Origin: CAWINH01 sp963837425
GTDB taxonomy: Bacteria; Chloroflexota; Limnocylindria; QHBO01
Reading direction: 5' to 3'
DNA: 64,000 nucleotides
Assembly: GCA_963837425.1 (NCBI GenBank)
Contig: CAWINH010000012.1
Span: 106,358 to 170,357 of the forward strand
The notes below the pieces were generated by a model, which worked only from the letters and a program-made list of their open reading frames with translations, was not told where the DNA came from and ran no database searches. A program made the translations under genes and the position numbers. Below, piece by piece: positions 52,758 to 64,000 of this stretch; the first letter of the stretch is position 1, and each line of letters starts with the position of its first letter.

Positions 52758-53201
52758 ATGCAGCTCGATGACCGTCTGACGGTGGCCGACGTGATGAGCG
52801 TGGACCCGGTGGTCGTGCGGTCCGACGCCACGCTGGAGGAGGCGGAGGAGCTGCTGCGCAGCTATCGCATCCACGGACTGCCGGTGGTGGACGACGCGGG
52901 TGCCCTCGTTGGCGTGCTCAGCCAGACCGACCTGCTATGGCGCGCCGCTCCGCACCTCAGCAGTCTGCTTCGAGCGAACAGCGAGCGGCTTCGAGTGGCG
53001 GAGATCATGACCAGCCCATCGATCACCATCTCATGGACCACGTCGCTCGGCGAGGCGGCGCGGGTGATGGCCGATGAGCGTGTGCATCGGCTCGTCGTCA
53101 TCGACGAGCACGACCGGCCAACCGGCGTGCTTTCCGCCATGGACTTCGTCCACCTCGTGGCCGAAGCGACCGCACCACAGGGACCGATCCCGATCGGTTG
53201 A
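52758..53201 (+). CDS. CBS-pair domain protein
   Basis: A 147-residue protein consisting of just two CBS motifs: VADVMSVDPVVVRSDATLEE with IHGLPVVDDAGALVGVLS, and VAEIMTSPSITISWTTSLGE with VHRLVVIDEHDRPTGVLS. Such stand-alone pairs bind AMP, ATP or SAM and regulate partners. GGAGG at 52743-52747 with a ten-base spacer points to ATG 52758 rather than GTG 52749. The stop is 21 bases from the convergent carbamate kinase gene end. Confidence 0.88.
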   Translation: MQLDDRLTVADVMSVDPVVVRSDATLEEAEELLRSYRIHGLPVVDDAGALVGVLSQTDLLWRAAPHLSSLLRANSERLRVAEIMTSPSITISWTTSLGEAARVMADERVHRLVVIDEHDRPTGVLSAMDFVHLVAEATAPQGPIPIG

Positions 53202-53222
53202 GCCGCGGAGGGGTTGCAGCCG

Positions 53223-54170
53223 TCAGCCGAGGATGTGGGTGCCGGCCTCCCCGGTGAGAGCCCTCTCGAGGTTCTCCGGGTTCGTGATGATCGCCTCGCC
53301 CCCGCCGTGCTCGACGAAGCCGATGCAGGCTTCGATCTTCGGCGCCATGCTGCCGGCGGCGAAGTGGGTGCCGGTGGCCAGGTACTCCCGCGCCTGGTCC
53401 AGAGTGAGCCGGTCCACCCATTCCTGCTCGGGCCGTCCCCAGTTCAGGGCCACGCGTTCCACACCGGTGCTGATCATGAAGACGTCGGCGCGCAGGGTGA
53501 TGGCGAGCTGGGCGGAGGCGAAGTCCTTGTCGATGACGGCGGCCACGCCGTGCAGGTCCCCGTGCTCGTCGGCGACGACCGGGATCCCGCCGCCTCCCAC
53601 GGTGATGACCACGAAGTCGTCGCGGAGCAGTGCCTTCACGGCCCGCTCCTCGACGATCCGCAGCGGCCGCGGGGAGGGCACGACGCGCCGCCAGCCGCGG
53701 CCGGCGTCCTCGCGGACGGCCCACCCCTCCTCGTCCTGGCGCCGCTTTGCCTGCGCCTCGTCCATGAATGAGCCGATCGGCTTCGAGGGATTCACAAACG
53801 CCGAGTCCGCGGGATCGACCTCGACCTGGGTCACGACCGTCACCGCCTGGCGGTCGATTCGCATCCGACGGAAGTCGTGCGCGAGGTTCTGCTGGAGCTC
53901 GTAGCCGATCGCGCCCTGGCTGTCCGCGTCGCAGACGTCGAGCGGGACCTCGTGGAGCTCATGGGCGGCCAGCTCAGATCGGCGCAGGATGAAGCCGACC
54001 TGCGGCCCGTTCCCGTGGCCGATCGCGACGTGCCAGCCGTCCTTGATGATCGACGCGATGTGGCCGGAGGTCTCGCCCAGGGCCCGGTACTGGTCCGGCA
54101 CGCTCATGTGCTGCGGGTCCTTGATCAGCGAGTTGCCGCCGATCGCCACGACGAGCACCGACTTGGCCAT
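53223..54170 (-). CDS. arcC: Carbamate kinase (ArcC/YqeA type)
   Basis: Makes ATP from carbamoyl phosphate and ADP, releasing carbamate. 315 residues with the amino-acid-kinase fold: VVAIGGNSLI, AIGHGNGPQVGFIL, FVVITVGGGGIPVV and AVIDKDFASAQLA with the catalytic lysine, and GSMAPKIEACIGFVE at the end. It is the last gene of the leftward operon, 12 bases after a YgeW-like carbamoyltransferase, so carbamoyl phosphate released by that enzyme would be its substrate, an energy-yielding last step. Confidence 0.94.
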   Translation of the reverse strand: MAKSVLVVAIGGNSLIKDPQHMSVPDQYRALGETSGHIASIIKDGWHVAIGHGNGPQVGFILRRSELAAHELHEVPLDVCDADSQGAIGYELQQNLAHDFRRMRIDRQAVTVVTQVEVDPADSAFVNPSKPIGSFMDEAQAKRRQDEEGWAVREDAGRGWRRVVPSPRPLRIVEERAVKALLRDDFVVITVGGGGIPVVADEHGDLHGVAAVIDKDFASAQLAITLRADVFMISTGVERVALNWGRPEQEWVDRLTLDQAREYLATGTHFAAGSMAPKIEACIGFVEHGGGEAIITNPENLERALTGEAGTHILG

Positions 54171-54182
54171 GACGGACGCCTC

Positions 54183-55160
54183 CTAGCGCATCGTGGCGGC
54201 CATGACCGCCTTCTGGGCGTGGAGCCGGTTCTCGGCCTCGTCGTAGACGACGGACTGCGGCCCGTCGATCACGCGATCAGCCACCTCGACGTTACGGTCC
54301 GCCGGCAGCGGGTGCATGAAGATCGCGCCGGGGGCTGCGAGCGCCATGCGGCGCTCATCGGTGATCCAGTCCGTGTAACGCTTCGCGATGATGGCACCAT
54401 CGGCCTCGTCCTTCGCCGTGAGGAGGGCGCCCCACGACTTGGCGTACACGACGTCCGTGCCACGGAAGCCGGCCTCGAAGTCGTCCATCTGCTCGAACGA
54501 GCCGCCGGACCGGCGAGCGTCGGCATCCGCCCGCTCAACGATCTCGGGCAGGAGCTTGAACTCCGGCGGGTGGACGAGACGGACGTGCATGCCGAATCGG
54601 GCCGCCAGGCCGATGAGGTCCTGCGGCACGCTCATCGGCTTCTGGTACGACTCCGCATAGGCCCACGAGACGGTGATCATGCGACCGCGCGGGTTGCCGA
54701 GCTTCTCGCGGATCGTCATGAGGTCGGCGAGCGTCTGGTGCGGGTGGAACAGGTCGCACTGCATGTTCAGGACCGGCACCCGCGACGCCTCCGCGACGTC
54801 GCGGATATAGCGGTTGCCGACGCCCCAGTCGACGTTGCGGATGGCGATCCCGTCGTTGTAGCGCCCGAGAATCTCGCCGATCTCCTTCGCCGTGTCGCCG
54901 TGGGCGATCTGCGTCGTGCGGCTCTCGATGAACTGGGCGTGCCCGCCGAGCTGCGCCATCCCGGCCTCGAAGCTGGCGCGGGTCCGGGTCGAGCTGAAGA
55001 AGAAGAGCATCGCCAGGACCTTGTCGCGGAGCAGGGGGTGGGGGATCCCGAGGGCCCGCTCACGCTTCAGCTGGTCCGCGATGGCCAGGACGCTCTCGAT
55101 CTCCTCCACGGACCACTCCCCGAGACTGATCAGGTCGCGGCCGCGCAGGTTCGTCTGCAT
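54183..55160 (-). CDS. ygeW: YgeW-like carbamoyltransferase
   Basis: A 325-residue carbamoyltransferase. The carbamoyl-phosphate loop is SSTRTR at 56-61, followed by HPHQTLADLMTI. The stretch MITVSWAYAESYQKPMSVPQ, LAARFGMHVRLVHPPEFKLLPE and DVVYAKSWGALL is characteristic of the YgeW group rather than of ornithine or aspartate transcarbamylase. The motif near the C-terminus is HPLPADRN instead of the HCLPA of YgeW and OTC. YgeW proteins occur in purine-catabolic clusters with YqeA, SsnA and XdhD, as here, and probably run in the phosphorolytic direction. Confidence 0.85.
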   Translation of the reverse strand: MQTNLRGRDLISLGEWSVEEIESVLAIADQLKRERALGIPHPLLRDKVLAMLFFFSSTRTRASFEAGMAQLGGHAQFIESRTTQIAHGDTAKEIGEILGRYNDGIAIRNVDWGVGNRYIRDVAEASRVPVLNMQCDLFHPHQTLADLMTIREKLGNPRGRMITVSWAYAESYQKPMSVPQDLIGLAARFGMHVRLVHPPEFKLLPEIVERADADARRSGGSFEQMDDFEAGFRGTDVVYAKSWGALLTAKDEADGAIIAKRYTDWITDERRMALAAPGAIFMHPLPADRNVEVADRVIDGPQSVVYDEAENRLHAQKAVMAATMR

Positions 55161-55170
55161 TTCGAGCCCC

Positions 55171-56123
55171 CTACTCCGTGGCGCCCAGCACGAGGCTGAG
55201 CAGCGACATGCGGACCACGACGCCGTTGAAGGCTTCGACCCAGTAGCGCTGGTGGCGCGTCTCGTCGACGTCCGGCGGCAGCTCGTCCATCCGCGGCAGG
55301 GAGTGGAGGATGATCGAGCCCGGCTTCGCCGCGTCGCGCAGCAGCTTGCGGGTGACGCGGTAGGCCTCCGGGGTCATGGACACCTCCTCGCCGCGCTCGA
55401 CGCGTGACTGCGTGTAGTCGGCCTGCACCACCGGCTCCATGTAGATGACGTCCGCGGAGCCGATGACATCGGGGACCGAGGGGGCCACCTCGTAGCGCAC
55501 GTTGAGCTCGTCGAGCTCCGCGGTGAACGCGGGCTGCAGTGACATGTCCGGGGGAGAGACGACGAACGCCTTCGCGTCGAACTGGGAGAGCGCGTAGAGG
55601 ATCGAGTGCATCGTCCGCATCCGCATGTCGCCGACGAGGAGGTACGTGAGCCCGTCGAGCGTGCCGAGCTCGCGTGAGATCGTGTAGAGATCGGTGAGGA
55701 CCTGCGTCGGGTGCTCGCCCCAGCCGTCGCCGCAGTTGATGATCGGGACGCTCGCCCAGCGTGCCGCCTCGGCGGGTGCCCCCTCCTGGAAGTGCCGGAT
55801 GGCGATGACGTCGCCGTAGTACTCGAGCATGTGGAACGTGTCCTTGATCGACTCCTGGTAGAAGTCGCCGGCACGCGTCATCTTCGCGTCCGCGAAGCCC
55901 AGGACGTGACCGCCGAGCCGATGCATCGCGGCCTCGGTCGCCAGTCGTGTCCGCGTCGAGGGCTGGTAGAAGGCGGTCAGCAGCGTCTTGTCCTTCAGGA
56001 GATCGCCGTTCCGGCGCTCGCGGGCGTAGGGCTTGAGGTCATCGGCGACCTCGAAGACGCGGGTGAACTCGTCACGGGCGAATCCCTTCAGGGACAGGAT
56101 GTCGCGACCGAGGAAACTCCTCA

Positions 56124-56127
<4 letters not shown>
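55171..56127 (-). CDS. Aspartate-carbamoyltransferase-like protein (PyrB paralogue)
   Basis: A 318-residue protein with STRTR at 57-61, GEHPTQVLTDLYTI and a C-terminal segment HSLPRMDELPPDVDETRHQRYW then NGVVVRMSLLSLVLG, which follows the aspartate transcarbamylase pattern closely except HSLP for HPLP. Placed between a PLP enzyme (overlapping start) and the YgeW-like gene (10-base gap), it is more likely catabolic than the pyrimidine-biosynthetic enzyme; no other pyr genes are near. The two carbamoyltransferases could use different carbamoyl acceptors of one pathway. Confidence 0.8.
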
Positions 56128-59020
<2,893 letters not shown>

Positions 59021-59067
59021 CCGTTCACTCCTCGTGGGTACCGACGGCCCGAAAGGTCGGGACGAAT

Positions 59068-59091
59068 GGCACGCGCCCGGCGCGCTGTGCC
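59068..59091. promoter_or_regulatory. Imperfect palindrome in the divergent control region
   Basis: GGCAC-GCGC, centre CCGGC, GCGC-T-GTGCC: two 9-base arms with one extra T. With CCCGA-AAGG-TCGGG at 59048-59061 it lies between the divergent operons and could bind a dimeric regulator. Confidence 0.3.
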
Positions 59092-59096
59092 GTTCC

Positions 59097-59102
59097 TACA
59101 GT
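59097..59102 (+). promoter_or_regulatory. Possible -10 box TACAGT for the xdhD-like operon
   Basis: TACAGT lies 64 bases before ATG 59167; a transcript starting about 59109 would carry a leader with the palindrome at 59128-59141 and the GAGGA site. Sequence match only. Confidence 0.3.
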
Positions 59103-59127
59103 CGAATCCGGCCCGCCGCACCCGATA

Positions 59128-59141
59128 GGGCCACATGGCCC
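59128..59141. promoter_or_regulatory. Perfect inverted repeat GGGCCA-CA-TGGCCC, candidate operator
   Basis: Six-base arms around a two-base centre, located between the putative TACAGT box and the xdhD-like start codon, in the only divergent gap of the cluster. Such a site would suit a repressor controlling the rightward operon. Confidence 0.35.
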
Positions 59142-59166
59142 GACCTTGACGGGCGAGGACGACCGA

Positions 59167-61797
59167 ATGCAGCTGACCGTCAACGGACGCCGCGTCACGG
59201 CCTCTCCCAGGCCGGGCGCCAGCCTGCTCGATCTGCTGCGGGGCGAGTGCGGCCTGCGCTCGATGAAGGACGGGTGCGCGCCCGAGGGTTCGTGCGGAGC
59301 ATGCACGGTCGTGCTCGACGGTCGCGCCGTCGTCTCGTGCTCGGTGAGCGCGAAGCGTGCGGCGGATCGCGAGGTGCTGACCGTCGAAGGCCTGTCCTCG
59401 GACGCTCGCACCGCCTGGGCCAACGCGTTCGTCCATCTCGGCGCGACACAGTGCGGCTTCTGCACGCCGGGGATCGTGATGAAGGCGGAAGCCCTCCTGG
59501 CTCGCACCCCCGACCCGACCGCGACGGAGGTGACGCGTGCGTTGGCTGGAAACCTGTGCCGATGCACCGGCTACGGGCCCATCGTCGAGGCGATCCGCGT
59601 CGTTGCCGCCGCGCGGCGCGGCGGGGAGATCCCGGCGGGGGAGGAGGCCGGCGTCGGGTCGAACGCCGTCCGATACGAGGGGCGAGCCCAGGTGCTCGGC
59701 GAGCGTCCATTCGTGGCCGACCTGTTCGTGCCGGGCATGCTCCATGCGGCGCTCCGCTTCGCGGACCACCCGCGGGCCCTGGTCCAGCGGATCGACGTGG
59801 AGGCCGCCGAGCGAGCGTCGGGAGTGGTGGCGGTGGCAACCTGGCGAGACGTGCCGGGCGAGCGCGTCTGCGGGCTGCTGACCGCGGACTGGCCACCGTT
59901 CGTGGCCGAGGGCGAGGAGACGAGGTACGTCGGCGACGTGCTCGCCGCAGTCGCCGCAGAGACCCGGGCTGAGGCACGGGAGGCCGCCGCTTTGATCGAA
60001 GTGGCCTACGAGGTCCGTGAGCCGCTGACCGACCCCGAGGCCGCGCTGGCCGCCGGCGCCCCGGCCATCCATCCGGGCGGGAACCTGCTCTCCGTCTCTC
60101 GTGTGCGACGCGGCAATGTGGATGTCGCGCTGGCCGCTTCCGCGCACGTCATCTCGGACACGTTCCGCACGCAGCGGATCGAGCACGCCTTCCTGGAGCC
60201 GGAGGCGGCGCTCGCGGTGCCCGGGCCGGCGGGCGACCCGGTGCGGCTCCACGTGCACTCGCCGGGCCAGGGGGCCTGGGAGGATCGCCGGCAGCTCGCC
60301 GCCTTCCTTGGGCTGCCGGAACCCGCGGTCAGGGTAACGAGCGTGCCGACCGGCGGCGCCTTCGGCGGCAAGGAGGACCTCGGCGTCCAACCCCAGGCCG
60401 CACTGCTGGCGCTGCTCACCGGCAGGCCGGTGAGCCTGTCGCTCGCCCGCGCCGAGAGCCTGCGCTTCCACCCCAAGCGCCATCCGATGACGCTCGAGTT
60501 CACGATCGGCGCCGACGCCGAGGGCACGCTCACCGCCGTGCGGGCCCGGATCATCGGCGACACCGGAGCCTACGCCAGCGTGGGTGCCAAGGTCCTGGAG
60601 CGCGCGGCGGGGCACGCCTGTGGCCCGTACCGCGTCCCCGCGGTGGACGTCGAGGCACGCGCGGTCTACACGAACAACCCGCCGTCCGGGGCAATGCGCG
60701 GCTTCGGGGTCCCGCAGGTCGCATTCGCGCTCGAGGGGCTGCTCGACGTCCTGGCCGAGCGGGTGGGGATCGACGGCTGGGAGATCCGCTGGCGGAACGC
60801 GCTGGCGGACGGCGACCGCTTTGGAACCGGTCAGCTGCTGACTGCCGGCGTGGGGATCCGCGACACGCTGCTCGCGGTCCGCGACGCGTACCGGGCCGCG
60901 CGCTGTGCCGGCATCGCCTGCGGGGCCAAGAACACCGGGATCGGCAACGGGATCGAGGAGCGGGGCCGCGCCATCCTCCGTCCCGAGGCGGACGGCACGA
61001 TCACGCTCTTCCACTCCTGGACCGAGATGGGCCAGGGGGTCCACACCGCGCTGCGACAGATCGCGTGCGCGGAGCTGGGCCTGCCGCCCGAGCGGATCGT
61101 CGTCCGCGTCGACACCGAGCGCGAGCTCGACACCGGCGAGACGACGGCGTCGCGGTCGACCGTCCTCGGCGGGCAGGCGGTCCTCGGGGCCGCGCGACGG
61201 CTGCGAGAGGCGCTCGACGGGCACCGGCTGGAGGAGCTGACGGGGCAGGAATTTGCCGGTGAGTACGCAGTGACCTGGACGACCTCGCTCGAAGAGTCCG
61301 TCGAGCCGGTGACGCACCTCGGCTACGGCTGGGCGACGCAGGTGGTGATCCTCGACGAGGAGGGGCGCCTGGCGAGGGTCGTGGCGGCGCAGGACGTCGG
61401 GCGCGCCATCAACCCGCTGGCGGTCTCCGGACAGATGGAGGGCGGGGTGCACATGGGGCTCGGCTACGCGCTCAGCGAGAATTTCGAGGTGTATCGCGGC
61501 GAGCCGATCGTCGCCGAGCTGAAGTCGCTCGGCATCATCCCGCCGGCCGGCATGCCGCCCGTCGAGGCCATCATCGTGGAGCACCCGCGGCCGGACGGAC
61601 CCTACGGCGCCACCGGAGCGGGGGAGACGGTACTGGTGCCCACCGCCGCGGCGGTGGCGGGGGCGCTTTACGCCTTCGACGGGATTCGGCGGCGGCAGTT
61701 GCCCATGACGGACAGTCCGGCGGCTCGGGCGGCCGTCCCGCGCCTCGCGCGGCGCGCGGCCCGACCAGCGCGCGAACCGGCGGAGGTGGGCTCGTGA
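59167..61797 (+). CDS. xdhD: XdhD-like molybdenum hydroxylase, fused 2Fe-2S and molybdopterin subunits
   Basis: 876 residues. Residues 1-155 are the 2Fe-2S subunit: plant-type cluster (C37, C43, C46, C58 in GCAPEGSCGAC and VVSC) and the second cluster in TQCGFCTPGIVMKA and NLCRCTGYGP. From about 165 the molybdopterin subunit follows, with GGAFGGKED, MRGFGVPQV, EMGQGVHTALRQIA and the catalytic-Glu segment YGATGAGETVLVP. There is no FAD domain, as in XdhD of enteric bacteria. It would oxidise a purine (hypoxanthine or xanthine type). GAGGA seven bases before ATG 59167 sets the start. SsnA follows in a GTGA overlap. Confidence 0.88.
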   Translation: MQLTVNGRRVTASPRPGASLLDLLRGECGLRSMKDGCAPEGSCGACTVVLDGRAVVSCSVSAKRAADREVLTVEGLSSDARTAWANAFVHLGATQCGFCTPGIVMKAEALLARTPDPTATEVTRALAGNLCRCTGYGPIVEAIRVVAAARRGGEIPAGEEAGVGSNAVRYEGRAQVLGERPFVADLFVPGMLHAALRFADHPRALVQRIDVEAAERASGVVAVATWRDVPGERVCGLLTADWPPFVAEGEETRYVGDVLAAVAAETRAEAREAAALIEVAYEVREPLTDPEAALAAGAPAIHPGGNLLSVSRVRRGNVDVALAASAHVISDTFRTQRIEHAFLEPEAALAVPGPAGDPVRLHVHSPGQGAWEDRRQLAAFLGLPEPAVRVTSVPTGGAFGGKEDLGVQPQAALLALLTGRPVSLSLARAESLRFHPKRHPMTLEFTIGADAEGTLTAVRARIIGDTGAYASVGAKVLERAAGHACGPYRVPAVDVEARAVYTNNPPSGAMRGFGVPQVAFALEGLLDVLAERVGIDGWEIRWRNALADGDRFGTGQLLTAGVGIRDTLLAVRDAYRAARCAGIACGAKNTGIGNGIEERGRAILRPEADGTITLFHSWTEMGQGVHTALRQIACAELGLPPERIVVRVDTERELDTGETTASRSTVLGGQAVLGAARRLREALDGHRLEELTGQEFAGEYAVTWTTSLEESVEPVTHLGYGWATQVVILDEEGRLARVVAAQDVGRAINPLAVSGQMEGGVHMGLGYALSENFEVYRGEPIVAELKSLGIIPPAGMPPVEAIIVEHPRPDGPYGATGAGETVLVPTAAAVAGALYAFDGIRRRQLPMTDSPAARAAVPRLARRAARPAREPAEVGS

Positions 61798-63155
61798 GCC
61801 TCGTGTTGACCGGCGCGCAGGTCGCTACCAGGCTGGCTCCGCCAGCCGTCGAACGGGCAGATGTCCTGATCGAGGATGGACGCATCGCCGCGGTGGGTGC
61901 TCCCGCGGCGACCGACGCCGGACGAATCGACTGCAGCGGCTGTCTCATCCTGCCCGGCAACGTCAACGCCCACACCCACGCGTACTCGGCGCTCGCCCGC
62001 GGTATGCCGTATCGGCTCGAGCCGCCGGCGACGTTCCTCGAGATCCTGCAGCGCGTCTGGTGGCGACTGGATCGGGCGCTCGACGAACCGTCCATCCGGG
62101 CATCCGCGCTCGCTGCCGGTCGAGAGGCGCTCCTCGCGGGGACGACCACGCTCATCGACCACCACGCCTCGCCGAACGCGATCGACGGCTCGCTCCACAT
62201 TCTCGCCGAGGCGTTCGGCGAGCTCGGGATCCGGACCGTGCTCGCCTACGAGGTGACAGATCGCGACGGCGAGGAGCGGGCCCGGGCCGGCATCGAGGAG
62301 AACCGGCGCTTCCTCCAGCGCGCAGCCGAGCACTGGTATCCACTGGCGCGCGGGATGGTCGGCGCGCATGCGTCGTTCACGCTGTCCGCCGACTCGCTCG
62401 ACGCCTGCGTCGAGCTGGCTCAGCGGACGGGCACCGGCGTCCACGTGCACGTGGCGGAGGACGCGATCGACGAGGCCGATGCGGTCAGCCGCTTCGATCG
62501 ACGCGTCGTGCATCGGCTGGCGGCCGCCGGGGCGCTGAGCGAACGGTCGCTCCTGGCCCACGCCGTCCACGTGGATCCATCCGAGGTCGAGGTCGTTCGC
62601 CGCATGCGGGCGACGGTCGTCCACAACCCGCGGTCGAACATGAACAACGCTGTCGGCCGGGCCCCCGTCGGGTGGCTCGGCGACCGTGTCGCCCTGGGGA
62701 CAGATGGGTTTGGCGCCGATATGTTCGAGGAGGCCCGCGCCGCATACCTGCACCGTCGGGAGGAGGAGGTGACCACCTCCGCGGAGTGGTCCGTGGCCCG
62801 CCTGCAGGAGGGGGCGAGGGTTGCCGCGCGCGCCTTCGCCGAGCCGCTGCTCGGGACGCTCACCGTCGGGGCGCCTGCGGATCTCGTGGTGCTCGACGTC
62901 ATGTCGCCGACCACGGTCGACACCGCCAACCTCGCCGCTCAGTGGATCTTCGGGCTCGGGGCCAGCCACGTCCGGGATGTGCTCGTTGCCGGAGAGCCGG
63001 TCGTGCGCGGGGGCCACCTGGTCCGGTTCGATGAGCCGGAGATGGCCGCCGACGCGCGGGAGCAGGCAGACCGGCTCTGGGCACGGGTTGACGCCATCGG
63101 ACCTCACCCTTTCACGCCGAGCCGGCTGCTGGCAACCTCCGCGGGACGCCGCTGA
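61794..63155 (+). CDS. ssnA: SsnA-like aminohydrolase (amidohydrolase superfamily)
   Basis: A 453-residue metal-dependent hydrolase. PGNVNAHTHAYSALARGMP carries the first metal histidines, FLEILQRVWWRLDRALDE and IDHHASPNAIDGSLHILAEA are near-identical in type to SsnA of selenium/purine-catabolic loci, with DRDGEERARAGIEENRRF following. VGAHASFTLS, VHVHVAEDAIDEAD and ALGTDGFGADMFEE complete the ligand set. Related enzymes deaminate guanine or triazines; SsnA has been placed in anaerobic urate breakdown. GTG 61794 overlaps the upstream stop, and its own stop overlaps the next ATG (TGATG). Confidence 0.88.
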   Translation: MSLVLTGAQVATRLAPPAVERADVLIEDGRIAAVGAPAATDAGRIDCSGCLILPGNVNAHTHAYSALARGMPYRLEPPATFLEILQRVWWRLDRALDEPSIRASALAAGREALLAGTTTLIDHHASPNAIDGSLHILAEAFGELGIRTVLAYEVTDRDGEERARAGIEENRRFLQRAAEHWYPLARGMVGAHASFTLSADSLDACVELAQRTGTGVHVHVAEDAIDEADAVSRFDRRVVHRLAAAGALSERSLLAHAVHVDPSEVEVVRRMRATVVHNPRSNMNNAVGRAPVGWLGDRVALGTDGFGADMFEEARAAYLHRREEEVTTSAEWSVARLQEGARVAARAFAEPLLGTLTVGAPADLVVLDVMSPTTVDTANLAAQWIFGLGASHVRDVLVAGEPVVRGGHLVRFDEPEMAADAREQADRLWARVDAIGPHPFTPSRLLATSAGRR

Positions 63156-64000
63156 TGGCGAACCTCGAGGTGACGCTCTGCGGGCTGCGCCTTCGGAACC
63201 CGATCATGCCGGCCGCCGGCCCCCCGGGACGGGACGGCGCGGCGCTCCTCGCCTGCGCCGAGGGTGGAGCCGGCGCGCTGGTGGCCAAGACGATCTCCGC
63301 GCTCCCCGCCGAGCCGCCGACGCCGAACATGGCGGAGATCCCGCACGGGTTCGTGAACACCGAGCTGTGGTCCGAGCTGCCGCCGGAGCAGTGGCTGGAG
63401 CGCGAGTACGACGTCGCGCGGGGTGCTGGCCTGCCCCTGATCATCAGCCTCGGGTACACCCGCGAGGAGATCGGCAGGCTGGCGCCGCTCGTCCGGCCCT
63501 TCGCCGACGCGGTGGAGCTGTCGACTCACTACATCGGCGACGACCCGGAACCGATCGTCGGCGCGATCCACGCCGCTCGCGCAGCACTCGACGTCCCCGT
63601 GCTCGTCAAGCTGAGCCCCCACGGCAGCGACATGGCTACGGCCGCGCGCCTGGCGCTGGAGGCCGGAGCCGACGGGATCGTGGCGATCAACTCTTTCGGG
63701 CCCGTGCTGGCGCTCGACATCGAGACCGGTATGCCGCGGCTGGGTGGTCCGCGTGGCTACGGGTGGCTCTCGGGGCCGGCGATCAAGCCGCTCGCCGTGC
63801 GCTGCGTCCGTGACATCGCCCGGGCAGTCGAGCTGCCGGTAATCGGGGTCGGGGGCGTGACGCGCGGGACCGACGCGGTCGAGATGCTCATGGCCGGGGC
63901 GTCGGCGGTCCAGGTCTGCACGGCCGCGATCCTCCGTGGCCCTGCGGTCTTCGGCAGGATCGTCCGGGAGCTGGACGCCTGGCTGGACAAGCACGGCTAT
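63155..64000 (+). CDS. Dihydroorotate/dihydropyrimidine-dehydrogenase-type flavoprotein, cut by the window end
   Basis: 282 codons are visible with no stop. The TIM-barrel FMN protein shows LRLRNPIMPAAGPPGRDG, VLVKLSPHGSDMATAARLAL, GIVAINSFGP, WLSGPAIKPLAVRCV and VIGVGGVTRGTDAVEMLMAG, the PyrD1B/PreA pattern. The active-site base region and a possible C-terminal ferredoxin domain lie beyond or cannot be judged. In this operon a reductive step on a pyrimidine- or purine-derived ring is more likely than dihydroorotate oxidation. TGATG overlap with the SsnA-like gene. Confidence 0.82.
   Translation, partial: MANLEVTLCGLRLRNPIMPAAGPPGRDGAALLACAEGGAGALVAKTISALPAEPPTPNMAEIPHGFVNTELWSELPPEQWLEREYDVARGAGLPLIISLGYTREEIGRLAPLVRPFADAVELSTHYIGDDPEPIVGAIHAARAALDVPVLVKLSPHGSDMATAARLALEAGADGIVAINSFGPVLALDIETGMPRLGGPRGYGWLSGPAIKPLAVRCVRDIARAVELPVIGVGGVTRGTDAVEMLMAGASAVQVCTAAILRGPAVFGRIVRELDAWLDKHGY

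Overview
The window is a gene-dense, very G+C-rich bacterial chromosome segment with a strong preference for G or C at third codon positions. Gene content and several family-level traits suggest a Chloroflexota member, possibly of the Limnocylindria type. These traits are an EF-P whose tip reads KMARGSAQVR, a PilM-like/baseplate-J-like pair, and many apparently leaderless genes with TANNNT boxes. The taxonomic placement is inference. I see no rRNA, CRISPR array, insertion sequence or phage module, and one tRNA, Pro-GGG. No gap without a gene exceeds about 150 bases.

From 0 to 31 kb the genes are mostly housekeeping: a flavin-type oxidase-fold protein, bifunctional-type Rel, an M1-like membrane peptidase and a glycosyltransferase-like membrane protein (both reverse), hisS, aspS, a CBS-BON protein, an LCP protein, iscS-mnmA, three small membrane or stress-type proteins, alaS, the PilM-like/baseplate-J-like pair, and a long overlapping run ruvX-mltG-pepP-efp-xseA-xseB followed by dxs-tlyA-RHH-nadK-recN-xer. 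Four of these genes (peptidase, iscS, mnmA, alaS) carry +1 frameshifts, five in all. Each would be cured by removing one base, which points to base-insertion errors or, less likely, recoding.

From 32 to 53 kb come a PH-SHOCT membrane protein, punA, an M50 protease, an HD protein, the classic scpA-scpB-rsuA/rluB-cmk-plsC-ispH string (with no stop between the pseudouridine synthase and cmk), a ureohydrolase plus polysaccharide-deacetylase-like pair, a reverse cytosine deaminase/NCS1 permease operon, der, an ArsA-like ATPase, gpsA, an ADP-forming acyl-CoA synthetase/acetyltransferase fusion, NAD malic enzyme, tRNA-Pro and a CBS protein.

The last 11 kb is the accessory highlight. Two divergent operons share a 146-base control region. 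The leftward one encodes two fold-type II PLP enzymes, a PyrB-like carbamoyltransferase, a YgeW-like carbamoyltransferase and carbamate kinase. The rightward one encodes a fused 2Fe-2S/molybdopterin xanthine-dehydrogenase-type enzyme (XdhD-like), an SsnA-like aminohydrolase and the start of a dihydroorotate/dihydropyrimidine-dehydrogenase-type flavoprotein. This is a rearranged counterpart of the ygeW-yqeA-ssnA-xdhD purine/urate catabolic locus of enteric and anaerobic bacteria. By inference it opens a purine-type ring and ends with ATP formation from carbamoyl phosphate.

A general feature is promoter architecture. Operon-leading genes usually lack a Shine-Dalgarno sequence but have a TANNNT -10 box 6-9 bases before the start codon. 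Internal genes overlap their neighbour (ATGA, GTGA, TGATG) or have a GGAGG-type site.
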